DNA of 64,000 bases, taken from NCBI GenBank assembly GCA_003344405.1, contig NOWV01000027.1:248001-312000 (forward strand), written 5' to 3'. This document shows positions 60,101 to 64,000 of this stretch, piece by piece (the first letter of the stretch is position 1; each line of letters starts with the position of its first letter). Made by a program: the position numbers and the translations under genes. The DNA is from Trichoplax sp. H2. Taxonomy: Eukaryota; Placozoa; Uniplacotomia; Trichoplacea. Under the pieces are notes generated by a model, which worked only from the letters and a program-made list of their open reading frames with translations, made no database searches and was not told the DNA's origin.

Positions 60101-63100
60101 ATGTTAACAAACGCGATCTCTACGCTGCTTTTGCCTATGATGCTGTTTACGCTATCGCCTTAGCTCTAAATCAGAGTGAAGTAGATCTAGTCAAGTATAA
60201 CAAAACTTTGAGCGATTTCACTTATAACGATCTTCAAATGGCCCGAATATTTAGGACGAATATGCAAAATTTACTATTTGAAGGCATTTCTGTAAGCGTA
60301 CTTGATAATTATCAAAAAATGATTTGTATTCACTTATACAGCAAGAATAAGGTATCAAATTTATTTAACATGTTCAATTAAGTTATTAATGAACTATTTA
60401 TTACAGGGGACAGTTAGTTTTACCGCCAAAGGTACTCGAATTGGTACTATCGTCTATCAACAAATGCAAAGTAAGAAATTTTAGCCTCTATAGGTCTTAT
60501 TATGATGATATATTAATTATTGGCTCACTCTCTTATGTCTTATTGGATTGAAAATGGGAAAGCTATAACGCCTGTTATTGAATTATTTTTTATCCCATTG
60601 CTATATCTTGCATACTTTCCTTTATTTTAGCACAGTAGGTATCTAACATTGAAACTGTTTATAAATATAAACATTTACTCGTATTTCCTTTACTTCCAAA
60701 TCGTTTAACAGAAGATGACTGGAACTTGCACTCATGCTCTTTTATCGTTAATATGCCATCACAGTAGTGATATATTTCATATGCATGTACCTTTTTTCCT
60801 CTAATTAAATTATGATATCGCGCTAAAATCAAGTCTATATTTATAAGTTATTTTACCCTTTCATAAATTCACCCAAAAAAAAATTAAAATTTTTTTATTT
60901 TTATCGCAACTTTATAGACATAACTGGTGTTACGCAAAAAGTTAATATTGGTATTTATGATGGCCAAGCCAAGCAGATTGCCATTAACAACGACCTAGTT
61001 CAGTGGAAGAGTATGTCTTTTGAGATATAGCAGTTTTGAAGCAGAAATTTTTATCATAATCTGGCTGATTCATAATTCGTAACTCTAGATTAAAGCTATT
61101 ACAAATATTAGAATTATAAGCAACTAGGGCATAAAAATTAACCGTACTGCTATTTTTTCCAGAGCTGATCAATAGTTAATAGCAAGCGATATTGCGAGTA
61201 CATTATCGCTACAGTATTTTAGAAAAAGACCGAAATAGGAATTAATTTGTTGCTTCCATATGAATACGTGTATAGATTGAGATATGGATATTATTTAATT
61301 CACTATTACTAAAACAATCAATTCTTGAAAATAATTTCCGAATTATAGGCAATAGAACTCCCATTGCATCCGTTCGATATAGCTTCACTCCTTTACACAT
61401 CGATTTAGCATTACTTATTTCCATGTATATTCTAGCTACTTGCGGAATCCTTTTGGCTATTGCATTCCTGACTTTTAATATCATACTTCGACATGAAAGG
61501 TAATTCAGCATTTTACGACTTGATATTTATTTTCATCATTCAATATGTAGCTGTGGATATGCCAGTTTGAATCGGCTTTCTTAAGATTAAAATTAGCATT
61601 TCACATTGTGATGGAGGGTTCGAAGAGTCAGATAATATGGTTTTAGCTGTCATACAGAGAATTGCACAAGGAGCTTAAGAAAAGAGGATACTTTATTGTA
61701 GATAGTAGTTAGGTACAATGTAATAATTACGGTAGATCAGCGTGCAAGCTGTCGTGAGTAACGTGTGAAGACTAACCAGGAAACTAATGATTTCTGAGGT
61801 AGAAAACGGGTGGTATTTATAATTTAAAGATAGAGCACATGCAGAGAATAGGATTGTAGAATTAGATACTACATATACCATAACAGGTTACAACATATCT
61901 GATGATTGTAGCAAACAGCGAGTACTGTAAAAACTAAATACAGTAGCCTATATATGAATGTGAAGTAAGCGGACTGTAGATAAGTCTAAATGTAAGAGCA
62001 ATACAACATGTCTATATTTAAGAGTAGAATATAGTTACAGTATATTCTAAATACACTACACACATGAATCAAAATTTAATTTAATTCTTGATTCTACTTT
62101 ATCTGTATACAACGATAATAAATATCTGTTTTTACTATAGACTAAATTATTCAATTTACTACCAATACAACATATAGAAACTGTCTTTTGCATTAAAAGA
62201 CACAGTTCTCTGATCTGCACTTGCCACTGTTCTTTTCAGCATATCATATTTTGATCTGCATATTCTCATTTCACTTTGTAAAGCTGATAGTGTAATAAAA
62301 TTCGTCAATTAGCTTTAACTACGTTACTAATCTAAGCACTTGTTTAGTAATTTATAATAACATTTACATATTATCTTTGTTTCAGATTTATCAAGATGTC
62401 AAGCCCGCGAATTAATAATCTCATCGTTGTTGGTTGTAGCATGATGTATTTCGCTATTTATGTATTCGGTTTGGATGGTAGATGGGTCTCTCAGCGAAAT
62501 TTTCATGCTGTTTGTATGGTAGATATTTTGAACTCTAATAGTACCATTAAATTTATGGACAGTAATACATCGAATAATGACTTCATGAACGATAAAGATA
62601 TAATGTTAAAATTATAGGCTCGTGGTTGGTTCCCAGTTATTGGCTTTACCTTTATGTTCGGTTCAATCTTTGCTAAAACTTATCGTGTGCACAAAATATT
62701 TACAAGTGGCAAAGCTAATAAAGTGGTAAGGGCCGTTTCTGTGATATCAGAAAGAATATTAAAGTTAATTAAAATGAAACATTATATAAATTAAATTTAA
62801 ATAAATTGTATAATAAATTATATAAATATATAAATATAATTATGTAATAAATTATATAAATTAAATTTAATACAAATCATTTAATTTTCGATTGATGCCT
62901 GCCAGGTCATGAAGGATACTTATCTATTTGGTCTTATTGGAATATTGTTACTTATGGACATTACTATCCTAACTGCGTGGCAAATTATTGATCCAATGTA
63001 CTTGAAAATTCTTAATTTAACAGCTGAGGTAGGACGCTTTATAACTTGATTAGAATTTCCATCATTTATCAGAGTAGATTATTCCGTACATTTATCCTGT

Positions 63101-63801
63101 TATATAACAGTAACTAATTAAAAATCGCCAAGATACTGTACTACAGGATGGACTATACTCACAAATTTATTCTATACTTTAAACCATTAGAGTTCTCCGA
63201 ATCAAGATGTGGTCCGCTTACCTCAAATTTGGCTATGTGATAGTAATAATAAAGTTACCTGGTTGATTGCCTTATTCGTATTGAAAGGCACAGTTGTCAT
63301 GGTTGCAGTTTTTTTTGCATGGGAAACGCGTAAAGTAACAGTTGCTGCCCTAAATGATTCTCAGTATATTGGCATGGCAGTTTACAACGTAGTTATTCTA
63401 GGTATTGTTGGCGTACCAGTTATTATTATTCTAGCTGATCAGATTAACCCGACCTTCGCACTAACCAGTGGCTTTATCGTATTTGGCAATACTGTTGTAT
63501 TATGCTTAGTATTTGTGCCAAAAGTAAGTAACTGCATTCTCAATATGACTTGCATTCTGTAGGGTGTTCAAGTTATCAATAATAGTGCGTCAATATATAT
63601 GACATATATTACAGATAAATATATAAATACCAATTACATAGAGTATTAAATCGTTTAATAATTCTTTCTTGATAGATATTGGAGTATCGGAATAATCCAG
63701 CAAGAAACACAATCCACCTAGCAAGATCGCGTGAATCGACGTTATCCATTACTAAAGTAGCCCCATCGGCATTTCCTTCTGAAATGGAGTCGTCAACTTA
63801 A
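57188..63801 (+). CDS. GABA-B-like class C G protein-coupled receptor
   Basis: Complete receptor of about 16 exons: 57188-57430, 57584-57804 (internally uncertain), 57963-58133, 58268-58372, 58825-58890, 59520-59717, 60058-60291, 60407-60470, 60918-61010, 61349-61499, 62386-62518, 62618-62725, 62906-63028, 63191-63523, 63676-63801. The start is ATG at 57188, with a signal peptide (LFQLAIIIGSLFTVVAHG). The venus-flytrap domain has GAGYSSVTEP, VSYSASSPVLSNR, GAKYVWILIGW and AFAYDAVYAIALAL. No cysteine-rich domain follows, as in GABA-B receptors. Seven membrane spans run from LALLISMYILATCG to VVLCLVFVPK. The tail is short (about 42 residues), contains an RSR triplet and shows no coiled coil, unlike vertebrate GABA-B subunits. 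Residues contacting GABA are not all kept: GWLEVNWW replaces GWYADNW, and the Glu before APLAYDA is Tyr. The ligand is therefore unknown. The family call is firm. Confidence 0.92.
59125..59420. repeat. Tandem duplication in receptor intron, about 141 bp x 2
   Basis: GAAATTTAT(T/C)AAATCAACA.AG occurs at about 59138 and 59279, and CCATCAAT.T.AG.TAT at about 59232 and 59373, giving a constant offset of about 141 bp. Confidence 0.7.
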
Positions 63802-64000
63802 ATTCAAAAATAGCTAGTGATAATTTAAACTGGTTACAATTACGATTGCCTATTGTTAAACATGATTAATTATAGACCTAAATTTTTATTAAAGCCTGAA
63901 AATTAACAACGAAAAATATACCAGTAAGAATAGTATATTTTAAGATTACTAGAGGGAATTATTCTATACTACTAGACGACAAGATACTCGTATAAATATA

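Overview
This window is nuclear DNA of an early-branching animal, most likely a placozoan (Trichoplax/Hoilungia type). It is AT-rich. Its genes are cut into many short exons by mostly small GT-AG introns, and their products are animal-specific or best conserved in animals: alpha-actinin, DZANK1, presenilin, Gemin6, kaptin, a class C GPCR. The placozoan call is an inference from gene content, compact introns and the GABA-B-like receptor; no database search was possible. Nothing looks bacterial, viral or organellar. Almost every long open frame in a single frame is only one exon or a chance frame, so genes were assembled exon by exon from splice sites and protein family similarity.

Layout: (1) 1-2065 (+) 3' part of alpha-actinin. 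(2) 3840-10090 (-) DZANK1, with a foldback/MITE-like element in an intron. (3) 12292-16147 (+) presenilin, 11 exons. (4) 17346-20277 (-) POLR3F/RPC6. (5) 21346-25433 (-) spastin, with an in-frame hydrophobic extension to 25562 that lacks an ATG. (6) 27732-28985 (+) an unrecognised intronless protein of 417 aa made of two tandem copies of a ~165-residue domain. (7) 32701-35488 (-) and 38721-41285 (+) two divergent paralogous CRT-like transporters, plus a decayed duplicate fragment at about 30790-31300. (8) 43011-45917 (+) kaptin. (9) 46783-47304 (-) Gemin6. (10) 48050-50561 (+) ALKBH6. (11) 50562-57187, a 6.6-kb gene-poor stretch with two minisatellite arrays. (12) 57188-63801 (+) a GABA-B-like class C receptor.

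The genes do not form an operon or a pathway; most are housekeeping or signalling genes that happen to be neighbours. Two neighbourhoods look old. DZANK1 and POLR3F, direct neighbours on human 20p11.23, are separated here only by presenilin. Alpha-actinin and presenilin, about 10 kb apart here, are also linked on human 14q24 (ACTN1/PSEN1) and 1q42-43 (ACTN2/PSEN2). The accessory signals are a dispersed family of palindromic TACTGTACAGTA-type repeats, several 70-260-bp minisatellites in introns and spacers, and the local duplication of CRT-like sequence. The best candidates for something undescribed are the duplicated-domain protein, the spastin 5' end, and the palindromic repeat family.
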